64,000 nucleotides of DNA. It comes from Inquilinus limosus_F (lineage in GTDB: Bacteria > Pseudomonadota > Alphaproteobacteria > DSM-16000 > Inquilinaceae). The stretch spans positions 62,001 to 126,000 of the forward strand of contig NZ_JAHVDK010000019.1 in NCBI RefSeq assembly GCF_051487185.1. The letters are read 5' to 3'. Of this stretch, positions 15,979-24,621 are shown piece by piece. Below the pieces are notes generated by a model. The model worked only from the letters and a program-made list of their open reading frames with translations, was not told where the DNA came from and searched no databases. Each line of letters begins with the position of its first letter. Position 1 is the first letter of the stretch. Made by a program: the position numbers and the translations under genes.

Positions 15979-17259
15979 GTGGTCGTCGCCGTCTTCCTGT
16001 CGTCGCTGCTCGGCACCATGGCGATCGGCATGCCGATCGCCTTTGCCCTGATCCTCAGCGGCGTCGCGCTGATGATCCATCTCGGCCTGTTTGACTCCCA
16101 GATCGTCGCCCAGAACGTCATCAACGGCGCCGACAGCTTCCCGCTGATGGCCGTGCCCTTCTTCCTCCTGGCCGGCGAGGTGATGAATGCCGGCGGCCTG
16201 TCGCGCCGCATCGTCGACCTCGCCATGGCCCTGGTCGGCCATATCCGCGGCGGGCTCGGCTTCGTCGTCATCCTGGCCGCCTGCCTGATCGCCAGCCTGT
16301 CGGGCTCGGCCGTCGCCGACGCCGCGGCGCTCGGCGCCCTCCTGATGCCGATGATGCTGAAGTCGGGCCACGGCGCCGGCCGGTCCGGCGGGCTGATCGC
16401 CTCGGCCGCGATCATCGGACCGATTATCCCGCCCAGCATCGGTTTCGTGCTGTTCGGCGTCATCGGCGGCGTCTCGATCACCAAGCTGTTCCTGGCCGGG
16501 ATCGCGCCCGGCCTGATGATCGCCCTCGCCCTCTGCGTCGCCTGGCTGCTGGTGATCCGGCACGAGCCCGTCGCCCTGCCGCCCCGCCGCAGCGGGCGCG
16601 AGCGCCTGCGCGCCTTCGCCGACAGCCTGTGGGCGCTGTTCCTGCCGGTGATCATCGTCGTCGGGCTGAAATTCGGCGTGTTCACGCCCACCGAGGCGGG
16701 CGTCGTGGCCGCGGTCTATTCCCTGTTCGTGGCCATGGTGGTCTATCGCGAGCTGGGGCCCGGACAGCTGTTCGACGTGTTCGTCTCGGCCGCCAAGACC
16801 ACCAGCGTGGTGATGTTCCTGGTGGCCGCCGCCGGCGTCTCCGCCTGGCTGATCACCGTCGCCGACCTGCCGGGCCAGCTGGCCGCGATGCTCGACCCGT
16901 TCATGGACAGCCCGACACTGCTGATGGCGGTGATCATGCTGCTGGTCGTGGCCGTCGGCACCGCCATGGACATGACCCCGACCATCCTGATCCTGACGCC
17001 GGTCTTGATGCCGGTGATCAAGCAGGCGGGCATCGACCCGGTCTATTTCGGCGTGCTGTTCATCATCAACAACTCGATCGGCCTGATCACCCCGCCGGTC
17101 GGCACCGTGCTGAACGTCGTCTGCGGCGTGTCGAAGCTGACCATGGAGGAGCTGATGAAGGGCGTCTGGCCCTTCCTCCTGGCCCAGCTGGCGGTGCTGG
17201 CCCTGCTGATCCTGTTCCCGGAGCTGGTGACGGTTCCGGCCAAGTGGCTGGCCCGATGA
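15979..17259 (+). CDS. TRAP transporter large permease (DctM family)
   Basis: A 426-residue, 12-helix membrane subunit that carries out sodium-driven transport together with the small permease. Visible hallmarks are GMPIAFALILSGVALM near the start, PLMAVPFFLLAGEVMNAGG, SLSGSAVADAAALGALLMP, IIGPIIPPSIGFVLFG and, near the C-terminus, NNSIGLITPPVGTVLNVVCG. It starts with GTG three bases after the dctQ stop. The binding protein gene follows after 44 bp. Confidence 0.93.
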   Translation: MVVAVFLSSLLGTMAIGMPIAFALILSGVALMIHLGLFDSQIVAQNVINGADSFPLMAVPFFLLAGEVMNAGGLSRRIVDLAMALVGHIRGGLGFVVILAACLIASLSGSAVADAAALGALLMPMMLKSGHGAGRSGGLIASAAIIGPIIPPSIGFVLFGVIGGVSITKLFLAGIAPGLMIALALCVAWLLVIRHEPVALPPRRSGRERLRAFADSLWALFLPVIIVVGLKFGVFTPTEAGVVAAVYSLFVAMVVYRELGPGQLFDVFVSAAKTTSVVMFLVAAAGVSAWLITVADLPGQLAAMLDPFMDSPTLLMAVIMLLVVAVGTAMDMTPTILILTPVLMPVIKQAGIDPVYFGVLFIINNSIGLITPPVGTVLNVVCGVSKLTMEELMKGVWPFLLAQLAVLALLILFPELVTVPAKWLAR

Positions 17260-17303
17260 CCGGGCCGACGGAAGACAACCAAAGAAAGATTGGGAGGATC
17301 ACC

Positions 17304-18314
17304 ATGTCCAGGACCCTGACCGGCCTGATCGCCGCGCTGTCGGCCGCGCTGGTGCTGGCCCCGGCGGCGCGGGCCGAGATCCGCGAGCAGCACATCAAAT
17401 TCGCGGCGGCGAACAGCAAGGGCCATCCTCAGGTCACGGGCATGGAGAAGTTCGCCGCCATCGTCGCCGAGAAGAGCGGCGGCAAGATCACGGTGCAGCT
17501 GTTCCCCGGCGGCACGCTGGGCGGCGACGTGCAGACCCTGTCGGGGCTGCAGGGCGGCATCGTCGAGATGACGGTGATGAATGCCGGTATCCTGGCCGGA
17601 AACGCCCCGGCCTTCGGCGCGGTCGACCTGCCCTTCCTGTTCGACAGGCCGCAGGAGGCCGACGCGGTGATGGACGGCCCGTTCGGCGACCATCTGCTGC
17701 AGCTGCTGCCCGAGAAGGGGCTGGTCGGCCTGGCCTATTGGGAGCTGGGGTTCCGCAACCTGACCAACAACCGCCACCCGGTGGCGAAGGTCGAGGACAT
17801 CAAGGGGCTGAAGATCCGCACCATCCAGTCGCCGATCCCGATCGCGCTGTTCAACGCGCTCGGCGCCAATGCCGTGCCGATGCCCTATCCCGAGCTGTAC
17901 GGCGCGCTGGAGACCGGCACCGTCGACGGCCAGGAGAACCCGTCGGCCAACATCCTGAACGCCAAGTTCTACGAGGTGCAGAAATACCTGACCCTGACCC
18001 GCCACCAGTACAACCCGCAGATCGTCCTGGTCAGCAAGACGTTCTGGGACAAGCTGAACGACGAGGAGCGGGCGGTGCTGCAGTCGGCCGCGACCGAGGC
18101 GCGGGACTATCAGCGCCAGGTGTCGCGCGAGGCGGATTCCAAGGCGCTGGACGAGATCCGCGCCAACGGCATGGAGGTCACCGAGCTGCCGCCCGAGGAG
18201 GTGGCGAAGCTGCGCGCCGCCACCGCGCCGGTGGTCGAGGAGTTCCGCCCCAAGATCGGCGCGGACACCGTGGCGCTGCTGCAGGCCGAGTTGGACAAGC
18301 TGCGGAAGAAATGA
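17304..18314 (+). CDS. TRAP transporter solute-binding protein (DctP family)
   Basis: A 336-residue periplasmic binding protein. The Sec signal peptide ends near residue 24 (LSAALVLAPAARA). The mature part has KFAAANSKGHPQVTGMEKFA, ELGFRNLTNNRHPV and GLKIRTIQSPI; the Arg in the last block is the carboxylate-binding Arg of DctP proteins, implying an organic-acid ligand. The ATG is fixed by a GGGAGGATCACC ribosome-binding site and by the signal peptide. The quiC-type gene follows after 22 bp. Confidence 0.93.
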   Translation: MSRTLTGLIAALSAALVLAPAARAEIREQHIKFAAANSKGHPQVTGMEKFAAIVAEKSGGKITVQLFPGGTLGGDVQTLSGLQGGIVEMTVMNAGILAGNAPAFGAVDLPFLFDRPQEADAVMDGPFGDHLLQLLPEKGLVGLAYWELGFRNLTNNRHPVAKVEDIKGLKIRTIQSPIPIALFNALGANAVPMPYPELYGALETGTVDGQENPSANILNAKFYEVQKYLTLTRHQYNPQIVLVSKTFWDKLNDEERAVLQSAATEARDYQRQVSREADSKALDEIRANGMEVTELPPEEVAKLRAATAPVVEEFRPKIGADTVALLQAELDKLRKK

Positions 18315-18336
18315 TCCGCGCCGGGAGGTCTGTCCG

Positions 18337-20223
18337 ATGAAGACGTCGATCGCGACCGTATCCCTGAGCGGCGACCTGCGCGACAAGCTGGAGGCCATCG
18401 CCGCCGCCGGCTTCGACGGCGTCGAGATCTTCGAGAACGACTTCCTGTCCTTCGACGCGACCCCACGCGAGGTCGGCCGCATGGTGCGCGACGCCGGCCT
18501 TGTCGTGACCACCTTCCAGCCCTTCCGCGACTTCGAGGGCATGCCCGAGCCGCAGCGCACCCGCGTGTTCGACCGGGCCGAGCGGAAATTCGACCTGATG
18601 GGCGAGCTGGGCGCCGAGCTGCTGCTCGTCTGCTCCAACATCTCGCCGGCGGCGCTGGGCGGCATCGACCGCGCCGCGGCGGATTTCCGCGAGCTGGGCG
18701 AGCGGGCGGCGAAGCACGGCCTCAAAGTCGGTTTCGAGGCGCTGGCCTGGGGCCGGCACGTCAACGACCACCGCGACGCCTGGGAGATCGTGCGCCGCGC
18801 CGACCACCCGAACATCGGGCTGATCCTCGACAGCTTCCACACCCTCGCGCGCGGCATCGATCCGGACAGCATCCGCGCCATCCCGGCCGACAGGATCTTC
18901 CTGGTGCAGCTGGCCGATGCGCCGCGGCTGGAGATGGACCTTCTGTCCTGGAGCCGGCATTTCCGCAACCTGCCGGGCCAGGGCGACCTGCCGGTGACCG
19001 CCTTCACCGAGGCGGTGGCGGCGACCGGCTATGACGGCGTCTACTCGCTGGAGATCTTCAACGACCATTTTCGGGCCGGGTCGGCGCGGTCGGTCGCGAT
19101 CGACGGCCGCCGCTCGCTGCTGCAGCTGGCCGACACGCTGGAGCGGCGCAAGCCCGCCGCCGAGCGGACCCGGCCGCTGCTGCCGGAGCGCGCCCGGTGC
19201 CTGGGCGTCGAGTTCGTCGAATTCGCCGTCGACGAGGCCGCCGCGATCGAGCTGGAGGCGCTGTTCGCCGGTCTCGGCTTCGCCCGGCGCGGCCGGCACC
19301 GGTCGAAGGACGTGACCCTATGGTCGCAGGGTGGGATCAACCTCCTCGTCAACCGCGAGAAGGAGGGCTATGCCCATGCCGCCTATATCATGCACGGCCC
19401 CGCCGCCTGCGCCATCTGCCTCAGGGTCGATGATGCCAGGGCAGCAACCGCACGGGCCCAGGCCCTGCTGGCGACGGGCTTCCGCCAAGCGGTGGGCCCG
19501 GGCGAGCTGGAGATCCCGGCGATCCGCGGCGTCGGCGGCAGCCTGATCTATCTCGACGACCCCGGCAGCGACCTGGCGCGATGGCGGGAGATCGACTTCC
19601 TCCCGGTCGAGGACGGCGCGGCGCCGGAAGGCGGCCTCTCGCGCATCGACCACCTGTCGCAGTCGATGCAGTATGACGAGATGCTCTCCTGGCTGCTGTT
19701 CTACAGCTCGATCTTCGATCTTGCGAAGACGCCGGAGCTGGAGATCCCGGACCCGGCCGGGCTGGTCCGCAGCCAGGTGGTGCAGAACGCCGAGGGCACG
19801 CTGCGGATCGTGCTGAACGCCTCGCAGAGCCAGCGCACCCTGTCGGCGCGCTTCCTGTCGGAGTTCTTCGGCTCCGGCATCCAGCACATCGCGCTGGAGA
19901 CCGACGACATCTTCGCCGCCGCCGCTCGCATGCGGCAGGGCGGCGTGACGTTCCTGCCGATCCCGGCCAATTACTACGACGACATCGAAGCCCGCTTCGG
20001 GCTGGAGCCGCAGCTGGTCGGCCGGCTGCGCGGCACCGGCATCCTGTACGACCGCGACAATGGCGGCGAATTCTTCCAGCTCTACACGACCAGCTTCGCC
20101 GACCGCTTCTTCTTCGAAATCGTGCAGCGCCGGGACTATGCCGGCTTCGGCGCCGCCAATGCGCCGATCCGCCTGGCCGCGCAGACGCGCCTCGCGCCCG
20201 ACGTCACCATGCCCAGGCGCTGA
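18337..20223 (+). CDS. quiC: 3-dehydroshikimate dehydratase with C-terminal HPPD-like domain (QuiC type)
   Basis: Predicted to convert 3-dehydroshikimate to protocatechuate (EC 4.2.1.118). The 628-residue fusion starts with a TIM-barrel metal-dependent dehydratase domain (about 1-270), with candidate metal ligands Glu in VGFEALAWG, Asp in LILDSFHTL, Gln in FLVQLAD and Glu in YSLEIFND. A two-module vicinal-oxygen-chelate domain resembling 4-hydroxyphenylpyruvate dioxygenase follows (about 290-615). Its usual iron ligands appear present (His in SRIDHLSQS, His in GIQHIALE, Glu in FFEIVQR). The same fusion is known in pseudomonads, where the dioxygenase-like half has no settled role. It is the last gene of the TRAP operon and ends eight bases before a convergent LacI gene. 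Confidence 0.9.
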   Translation: MKTSIATVSLSGDLRDKLEAIAAAGFDGVEIFENDFLSFDATPREVGRMVRDAGLVVTTFQPFRDFEGMPEPQRTRVFDRAERKFDLMGELGAELLLVCSNISPAALGGIDRAAADFRELGERAAKHGLKVGFEALAWGRHVNDHRDAWEIVRRADHPNIGLILDSFHTLARGIDPDSIRAIPADRIFLVQLADAPRLEMDLLSWSRHFRNLPGQGDLPVTAFTEAVAATGYDGVYSLEIFNDHFRAGSARSVAIDGRRSLLQLADTLERRKPAAERTRPLLPERARCLGVEFVEFAVDEAAAIELEALFAGLGFARRGRHRSKDVTLWSQGGINLLVNREKEGYAHAAYIMHGPAACAICLRVDDARAATARAQALLATGFRQAVGPGELEIPAIRGVGGSLIYLDDPGSDLARWREIDFLPVEDGAAPEGGLSRIDHLSQSMQYDEMLSWLLFYSSIFDLAKTPELEIPDPAGLVRSQVVQNAEGTLRIVLNASQSQRTLSARFLSEFFGSGIQHIALETDDIFAAAARMRQGGVTFLPIPANYYDDIEARFGLEPQLVGRLRGTGILYDRDNGGEFFQLYTTSFADRFFFEIVQRRDYAGFGAANAPIRLAAQTRLAPDVTMPRR

Positions 20224-20231
20224 AACGCCGG

Positions 20232-21242
20232 TCAGCCGATCACCCGGCAGGAGTCCCGCACCACGAGCTGCGGCGCGAACACATGATGCGCCGGCTCGGC
20301 CGGCGGCGTGCCGCCGAGGCGGGCCAAGAGGCAGTCCACCGCCCGGGCGCCGATCGCCTGCACCGGCTGCACCACCGCGGTCAGCCGCGGCGAGAAGGCG
20401 GTGGCCCATTCGAAATCGTCGATGGCAGCGACCGAGACGTCCTGCGGGCAGCGGAAACCCTGTTCGGCGATCGCCCGCATCACCCCGATCGTGGTCAGGT
20501 TGCTGGTCGAGAAGATCGCGGTCGGCCGCGGCCGGCGGTGCAGCAGCGCCACCGTCGCTTCGATCGCGGCTTCGATGCGGAAGTCGCCGCAGGCGGCGAG
20601 GTCCTCGGTGAAGCCGATCCCCGCCTCGGCCAGCGCCTCGCGATAACCCTCGAAACGCTCGGTCGAGATCGAGATCCCCGGCCGGCCGGTGACGATGCCG
20701 ATGCGGCGGTGGCCGCTGCGGATCAGGTATTCGACCGCCATGCGCGCCGCGACGCGGTTGTCGAGCGTCACCGAATCGAAATCGGCCAGCCCTCGCAGCG
20801 TGCGGTCGACCAGCACCGCCGGCACGGCGACGAGGCGCCGGATCGCCCCGGCATCGCCGGGCTCGACCCCGCTCAGCACCAGGATCAGCCCGTCGGCGCG
20901 CTGGGTGCGCATCAGCCGCAGATGCCGCAGCTCCTTCTCCGGGTCGTCGGCGGTGGCGCACAGCACCAGCGCGTAGCCGGCGGCGTCGCAGGCCCGCTCG
21001 ATCGCGCTGGCCAGCGCGGCGAAGAGCGGGTTGGTGATGTCCGGGATGATGAGGCCGATGGTGCGGGTGCGGCCGGTCTTCAGGCTGCGCGCCACCCCAT
21101 CCGGGGCATAGCCCAGCTCCTCGATCGCATCCATCACCCGCTGGCGCAGCGCCGTGCTAACCGGCGCCGTCCGGTTGATCACCGCGGAGACCGAGCCGAT
21201 TGAGACCCCGGCCCGGTTCGCCACGTCCCGCAATGTCGCCAT
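20232..21242 (-). CDS. LacI-family transcriptional repressor of the GH172/ABC operon
   Basis: A 336-residue repressor. The helix-turn-helix reads MATLRDVANRAGVSIGSVSAVIN, followed by a LELGYAPDGVARSLK-like hinge (EELGYAPDGVARSLK) and a sugar-binding-type core starting RTIGLIIPDITNPLFAALA. The ATG at 21242 is chosen over one 21 bp upstream because LacI proteins start immediately before the TLRDVA motif. It is divergent from the ABC operon starting at 21443; two palindromes in the spacer are its likely operators. Confidence 0.92.
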   Translation of the reverse strand: MATLRDVANRAGVSIGSVSAVINRTAPVSTALRQRVMDAIEELGYAPDGVARSLKTGRTRTIGLIIPDITNPLFAALASAIERACDAAGYALVLCATADDPEKELRHLRLMRTQRADGLILVLSGVEPGDAGAIRRLVAVPAVLVDRTLRGLADFDSVTLDNRVAARMAVEYLIRSGHRRIGIVTGRPGISISTERFEGYREALAEAGIGFTEDLAACGDFRIEAAIEATVALLHRRPRPTAIFSTSNLTTIGVMRAIAEQGFRCPQDVSVAAIDDFEWATAFSPRLTAVVQPVQAIGARAVDCLLARLGGTPPAEPAHHVFAPQLVVRDSCRVIG

Positions 21243-21288
21243 GATCCCCGAAGCCGTTGCCAAGCCGCGGATCGGATGATAGCCTTTC

Positions 21289-21300
21289 TGAAACGTTTCA
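21289..21300. promoter_or_regulatory. Probable LacI operator 1
   Basis: TGAAACGTTTCA is a perfect 12-bp palindrome with a central CG, the classical LacI-family layout. It sits 47 bp upstream of the LacI start (21242) and 143 bp upstream of the binding-protein start, so it could serve autoregulation and operon control. Confidence 0.7.
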
Positions 21301-21375
21301 ACAACAAGGCGGCAGCCGAATTCCGGGCCACCGGTCGGCTCCGCTTGGCTGCGACATCATCAGATTCGCCAGGCT

Positions 21376-21393
21376 GGCTGAAAGGTTTCAGCC
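21376..21393. promoter_or_regulatory. Probable LacI operator 2
   Basis: GGCTGAAAGGTTTCAGCC has perfect 8-bp arms around a central GG and shares the TGAAA/TTTCA half-sites with the palindrome 87 bp upstream. The centre-to-centre distance of about 90 bp would allow looping by a tetrameric repressor. It ends 49 bp before the start of the ABC binding-protein gene. Confidence 0.65.
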
Positions 21394-21442
21394 GCCCGGT
21401 CAGGCTGACGCCACGACGCGTCGCGACAAGGGGAGGACCGCC

Positions 21443-22816
21443 ATGACCAACCGCAACGGCACCCGTGTGTCCGGACACGGCGAGGGCCCCGCGCCGCTCG
21501 GCCGCCGGACGATCCTGGCCGCCGGGACCGCCGTCCTCGGCGGCAGCCTGCTGCCGATGCCTTACCTCTCCCGCGCGCGGGCGCAGGAGGGGCCGCTGAA
21601 GTTCTGGCAGTTCTACGCACCCGGCGGGCCGGTGCCCGGCCAGGTGCAGTGGTTCCAGGACACGGTCAAGGCCTGGAACGACCTGCAGGAAGTCAAGGTC
21701 GAGCTGGAATACATCCCGACCTCGCAATACATCAACGGCACCAAGCTGCAGACCGCCTTCGCTGCCGGCGAGGGGCCCGACATCTTCCTGATCAGCCCGG
21801 GCGACTTCCTGCGCTACCACAATGGCGGCGCCCTTCTGAATCTCGCCCCCTACGTCGCGGCGGAGGCCCGCGCCGACTATTACGACACCGCCATCGCCAC
21901 CCGGCTGGTCGACAAGGGCCTGTACGGCCTGCCGATGGAGGTCGAGCCGATGGCGATCTACTACAGCGTCAAGGCCTTCAAGGAGGCCGGCCTCGGCGAG
22001 GCCGACATCCCGAAGACCTGGGACCAGCTGCTGGAGGTGGCGAAGAAGCTGACCACCGACCGGCGCTTCGGCATCCTGTTCGAGACCAACCCCGGCTACT
22101 ACCAGAACTTCACCTGGTATCCGTTCCTGTGGCAGGGGGGCGGCGAGATCGTCGGGAAGGACGGCAAGAGCGGCTTCAACTCCGACGCCGCCCGCGCCGC
22201 TCTCAAATTCTGGCAGGACGCGATCGCCCAGAGCGTCGCCCCGCGCAAGCCGCTGGGCTACGGCGCCAACGACATCGCCGCCAATCTCGGCTCCGGCTAC
22301 TGCGCCATGCAGAATGTCGGCATCTGGGGCATCGCCGCCCTGCGCAACGCCGACCCGAATTTCGAGTACGGCGTGTTCAAGCTGCCGGTGCCGCCAGGCG
22401 GCCAGGACCGCACCGTGGCCGGCGGCTGGGCCTTCGTCGCCAACGCCAATGGCCGCAACCCCGAGGCGGCGGGCAAGTTCTGCGCCTGGGCGCTGGGGTC
22501 GATGGACGCCGGGTCGGTACGGCGCGTCGTCGACTGGTGCACCAAGGCCAAGAGCGACATGCCGCCGCGCAAATCCGCCTTCCAGCAGGCCGAGGCGGCC
22601 CAGGCCTATGGCAGCGGCGCGATGAAGACCTTCGCCGAGCAGGTGTTCCCGACCGCCCGCGGCGAGCCGCGCGTGCCGCCGCAGGTGTACAAGGCGATCT
22701 CCGACGCCATCCAGGCGTGCCAGCTGAACGGCGAGGATCCGGGCAGGCGGGCCGAGATGGCGGCGCAGCAGATCGACAGCTTCCTGGCCGGCTACGACGG
22801 CGCGTCGATCCTATGA
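21443..22816 (+). CDS. Sugar ABC transporter substrate-binding protein with twin-arginine-like signal
   Basis: A 457-residue family-1 binding protein. The N-terminus carries LGRRTILAAGTAVLGGSLLPMP, a twin-arginine-like signal, with probable cleavage after SRARA near residue 48. The mature start is EGPLKFWQFYAPGG, and later blocks include GEGPDIFLISPGDFLRYHNGG and GLPMEVEPMAIYYS. The ATG at 21443 has the strong GGGGAGGACCGCC site. It heads a SBP-permease-permease-GH172 operon. Cargo is probably the oligosaccharide or its product acted on by the GH172 protein (inference). Confidence 0.92.
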   Translation: MTNRNGTRVSGHGEGPAPLGRRTILAAGTAVLGGSLLPMPYLSRARAQEGPLKFWQFYAPGGPVPGQVQWFQDTVKAWNDLQEVKVELEYIPTSQYINGTKLQTAFAAGEGPDIFLISPGDFLRYHNGGALLNLAPYVAAEARADYYDTAIATRLVDKGLYGLPMEVEPMAIYYSVKAFKEAGLGEADIPKTWDQLLEVAKKLTTDRRFGILFETNPGYYQNFTWYPFLWQGGGEIVGKDGKSGFNSDAARAALKFWQDAIAQSVAPRKPLGYGANDIAANLGSGYCAMQNVGIWGIAALRNADPNFEYGVFKLPVPPGGQDRTVAGGWAFVANANGRNPEAAGKFCAWALGSMDAGSVRRVVDWCTKAKSDMPPRKSAFQQAEAAQAYGSGAMKTFAEQVFPTARGEPRVPPQVYKAISDAIQACQLNGEDPGRRAEMAAQQIDSFLAGYDGASIL

Positions 22817-23766
22817 GCGTGGCGCCGGGAACAGCGGTTCGCGAGGATCGGACGGCTGTGGTGCCGAGGCGCCGCCGCCTGTCCGCCCGGCATCGGGAGT
22901 GGATCGCGGGCTATCTCTTCGTGCTGCCCGATGCGCTCGGCCTGCTGGTCTTCGTCGGCGGGCCGATGCTGCTGTCGCTCAGCCTCGGCTTCTTCGGCGT
23001 CACCGGCTTCGGCGGCTACCGCTTCGTCGGCTTCGCCAACTACCGGCGCATGCTGGCCGACCCGCTGTTCCTGGAGAGCCTGAAGGTCACCCTGCTCTAT
23101 GTCGTGCTGCTGGTGCCCAGCCTGTACGTCACCGGGCTCGGCCTCGCCCTGCTGGTGCATCGGCGCAGCCGCTTCTCCGGCCTGTTCCGGACGATGTTCT
23201 TCCTGCCGCACATGGTCAGCCTGGTCGTGGTCGGGCTGATCTGGCAGGTGCTGCTGATCGACAAGATCGGCGTGATCAGCCGCCTCTCCGCCGCGCTCGG
23301 TCTCGGCGGCCTGTCCTGGCTCGGCGACCCGGAGCTGGCGCTGTTCGCCATCGTCGGCGTCAGCGTCTGGTTCCTGATGGGCTATTACATGCTGATCTTC
23401 CTGTCCGGGCTGCAGGACATCCCGCGCGAGTATCACGAGGCGGCACGGATCGACGGCGCCGGGCCGGTCGCGTCCTTCCTCTACATCACCCTGCCGCTGC
23501 TGCGGCCGACCAGCTTCTTCGTGCTGCTGGTGTCGACGGTCGCCGCCGTCGCCGGGGCCCAGACCTTCGACCTGGTCTATGTCATGACCAAGGGCGGCCC
23601 GGCCAACTCCACCTCGCTGGCGATCTACTACATCTACGAGCAGGCCTTCCAGTTCGGCGAATACGGCTATGCCGCGGCGATGGCCTCGGTGCTGGTCCTG
23701 ATCCTGCTGGGCTTCACCGCTCTCCTGTTCCTGGTCACGCGCGGCGGGCGCTTCGACTATGACTGA
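22813..23766 (+). CDS. Sugar ABC transporter permease, MalF/UgpA type
   Basis: A 317-residue inner-membrane protein. It has a cytoplasmic Arg-rich N-terminus (VVPRRRRLSARHREW), six predicted helices and the EAA loop REYHEAARIDGAGPVASFLY around residues 210-230. It starts at an ATGA overlap with the binding-protein stop (22813-22816) and overlaps the next permease by eight bases. No ATPase gene is present in this operon; a shared MsmK/UgpC-type ATPase encoded elsewhere is likely. Confidence 0.93.
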   Translation: MSVAPGTAVREDRTAVVPRRRRLSARHREWIAGYLFVLPDALGLLVFVGGPMLLSLSLGFFGVTGFGGYRFVGFANYRRMLADPLFLESLKVTLLYVVLLVPSLYVTGLGLALLVHRRSRFSGLFRTMFFLPHMVSLVVVGLIWQVLLIDKIGVISRLSAALGLGGLSWLGDPELALFAIVGVSVWFLMGYYMLIFLSGLQDIPREYHEAARIDGAGPVASFLYITLPLLRPTSFFVLLVSTVAAVAGAQTFDLVYVMTKGGPANSTSLAIYYIYEQAFQFGEYGYAAAMASVLVLILLGFTALLFLVTRGGRFDYD

Positions 23767-24598
23767 CGCCACCGCCCTCCCTGCCCGCTCCTTCCGCCCG
23801 GCCGGGACGATCTGGTTCCTGGCCTCCGCCCTGCTGGCGCTGACGTCCGTGGCGCCGCTGCTATGGATGGTCTCGATCGCGTTCAAGGGGCCGGACGAGA
23901 TCTTCGACCCCGGGCTGATTCCGTCGCGGCCGACGCTGGAGAACTTCCTCTATGTCTTCGTCGAGGTCGATTTCCTGCGGTTCCTCTTGAACACGCTGGT
24001 GGTCGCCGGGTCGGTGACGGTGATCGCGCTGCTGTTCCACTCCATGGCCGGCTATGCGCTCGCCCGGCTCCGCTTCCCGGGACGGGAGGCGATCTTCCTC
24101 GGCATGTTCTCGACCTTCCTGATCTCGCTGCCGGTGATCATCGTGCCGCTGTTCATCCTGGTGCGGCAGCTCGGCCTCGTGAACTCCTATGCCGGGCTGA
24201 TCGTGCCGGCGATCTTCAACGCCTTCGGCATATTCCTGCTGCGCCAATTCTACCTGAACGTGCCGCGCGAGCTGGAAGAGGCCGCCTTCATCGACGGCGC
24301 CGGCTACTGGCGGGTCTATTGGAGCATCGTGCTGCCGCTGTCGCGGCCGATCCTGGCGGCGCTGGCGATCTTCTTCTTCCTGGCCAACTGGAACGCCTTC
24401 CTGTGGCCCCTGACCATCACCACCGACCCGAAGCTGTGGGTGGTGCAGGTCGCGGTCGCCAGCTTCCAGGCCCAGTACTCGGCCTCCTGGAACTACATCA
24501 TGGCCGCCTCCACCGTGGTGGCGCTGCCGACCCTGCTACTGTTCGTGCTGTTCCAGCGGCAGATCGTGGAATCGATCAAGACCGGCGGCCTGAAATAG
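23759..24598 (+). CDS. Sugar ABC transporter permease, MalG type
   Basis: A 279-residue inner-membrane subunit. Helix-rich throughout, with the periplasmic segment DEIFDPGLIPSRPTLENFLYVF after helix 1 and the EAA loop RELEEAAFIDGAGYWRVYWS around residues 175-195. The ending QIVESIKTGGLK is characteristic of MalG-type permeases. Start overlaps the upstream permease stop (TATGACTGA). A GH172 gene follows after 23 bp. Confidence 0.93.
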   Translation: MTDATALPARSFRPAGTIWFLASALLALTSVAPLLWMVSIAFKGPDEIFDPGLIPSRPTLENFLYVFVEVDFLRFLLNTLVVAGSVTVIALLFHSMAGYALARLRFPGREAIFLGMFSTFLISLPVIIVPLFILVRQLGLVNSYAGLIVPAIFNAFGIFLLRQFYLNVPRELEEAAFIDGAGYWRVYWSIVLPLSRPILAALAIFFFLANWNAFLWPLTITTDPKLWVVQVAVASFQAQYSASWNYIMAASTVVALPTLLLFVLFQRQIVESIKTGGLK

Positions 24599-24621
24599 CC
24601 ACCGAGACGAGAGGAAGCCTC

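Noticed and set aside
15400..16563. Minus-strand open frame of 387 codons across the TRAP permease genes
   Set aside because: Antisense to two clear TRAP subunits; low-complexity Asp/Gln/Arg product caused by high GC.
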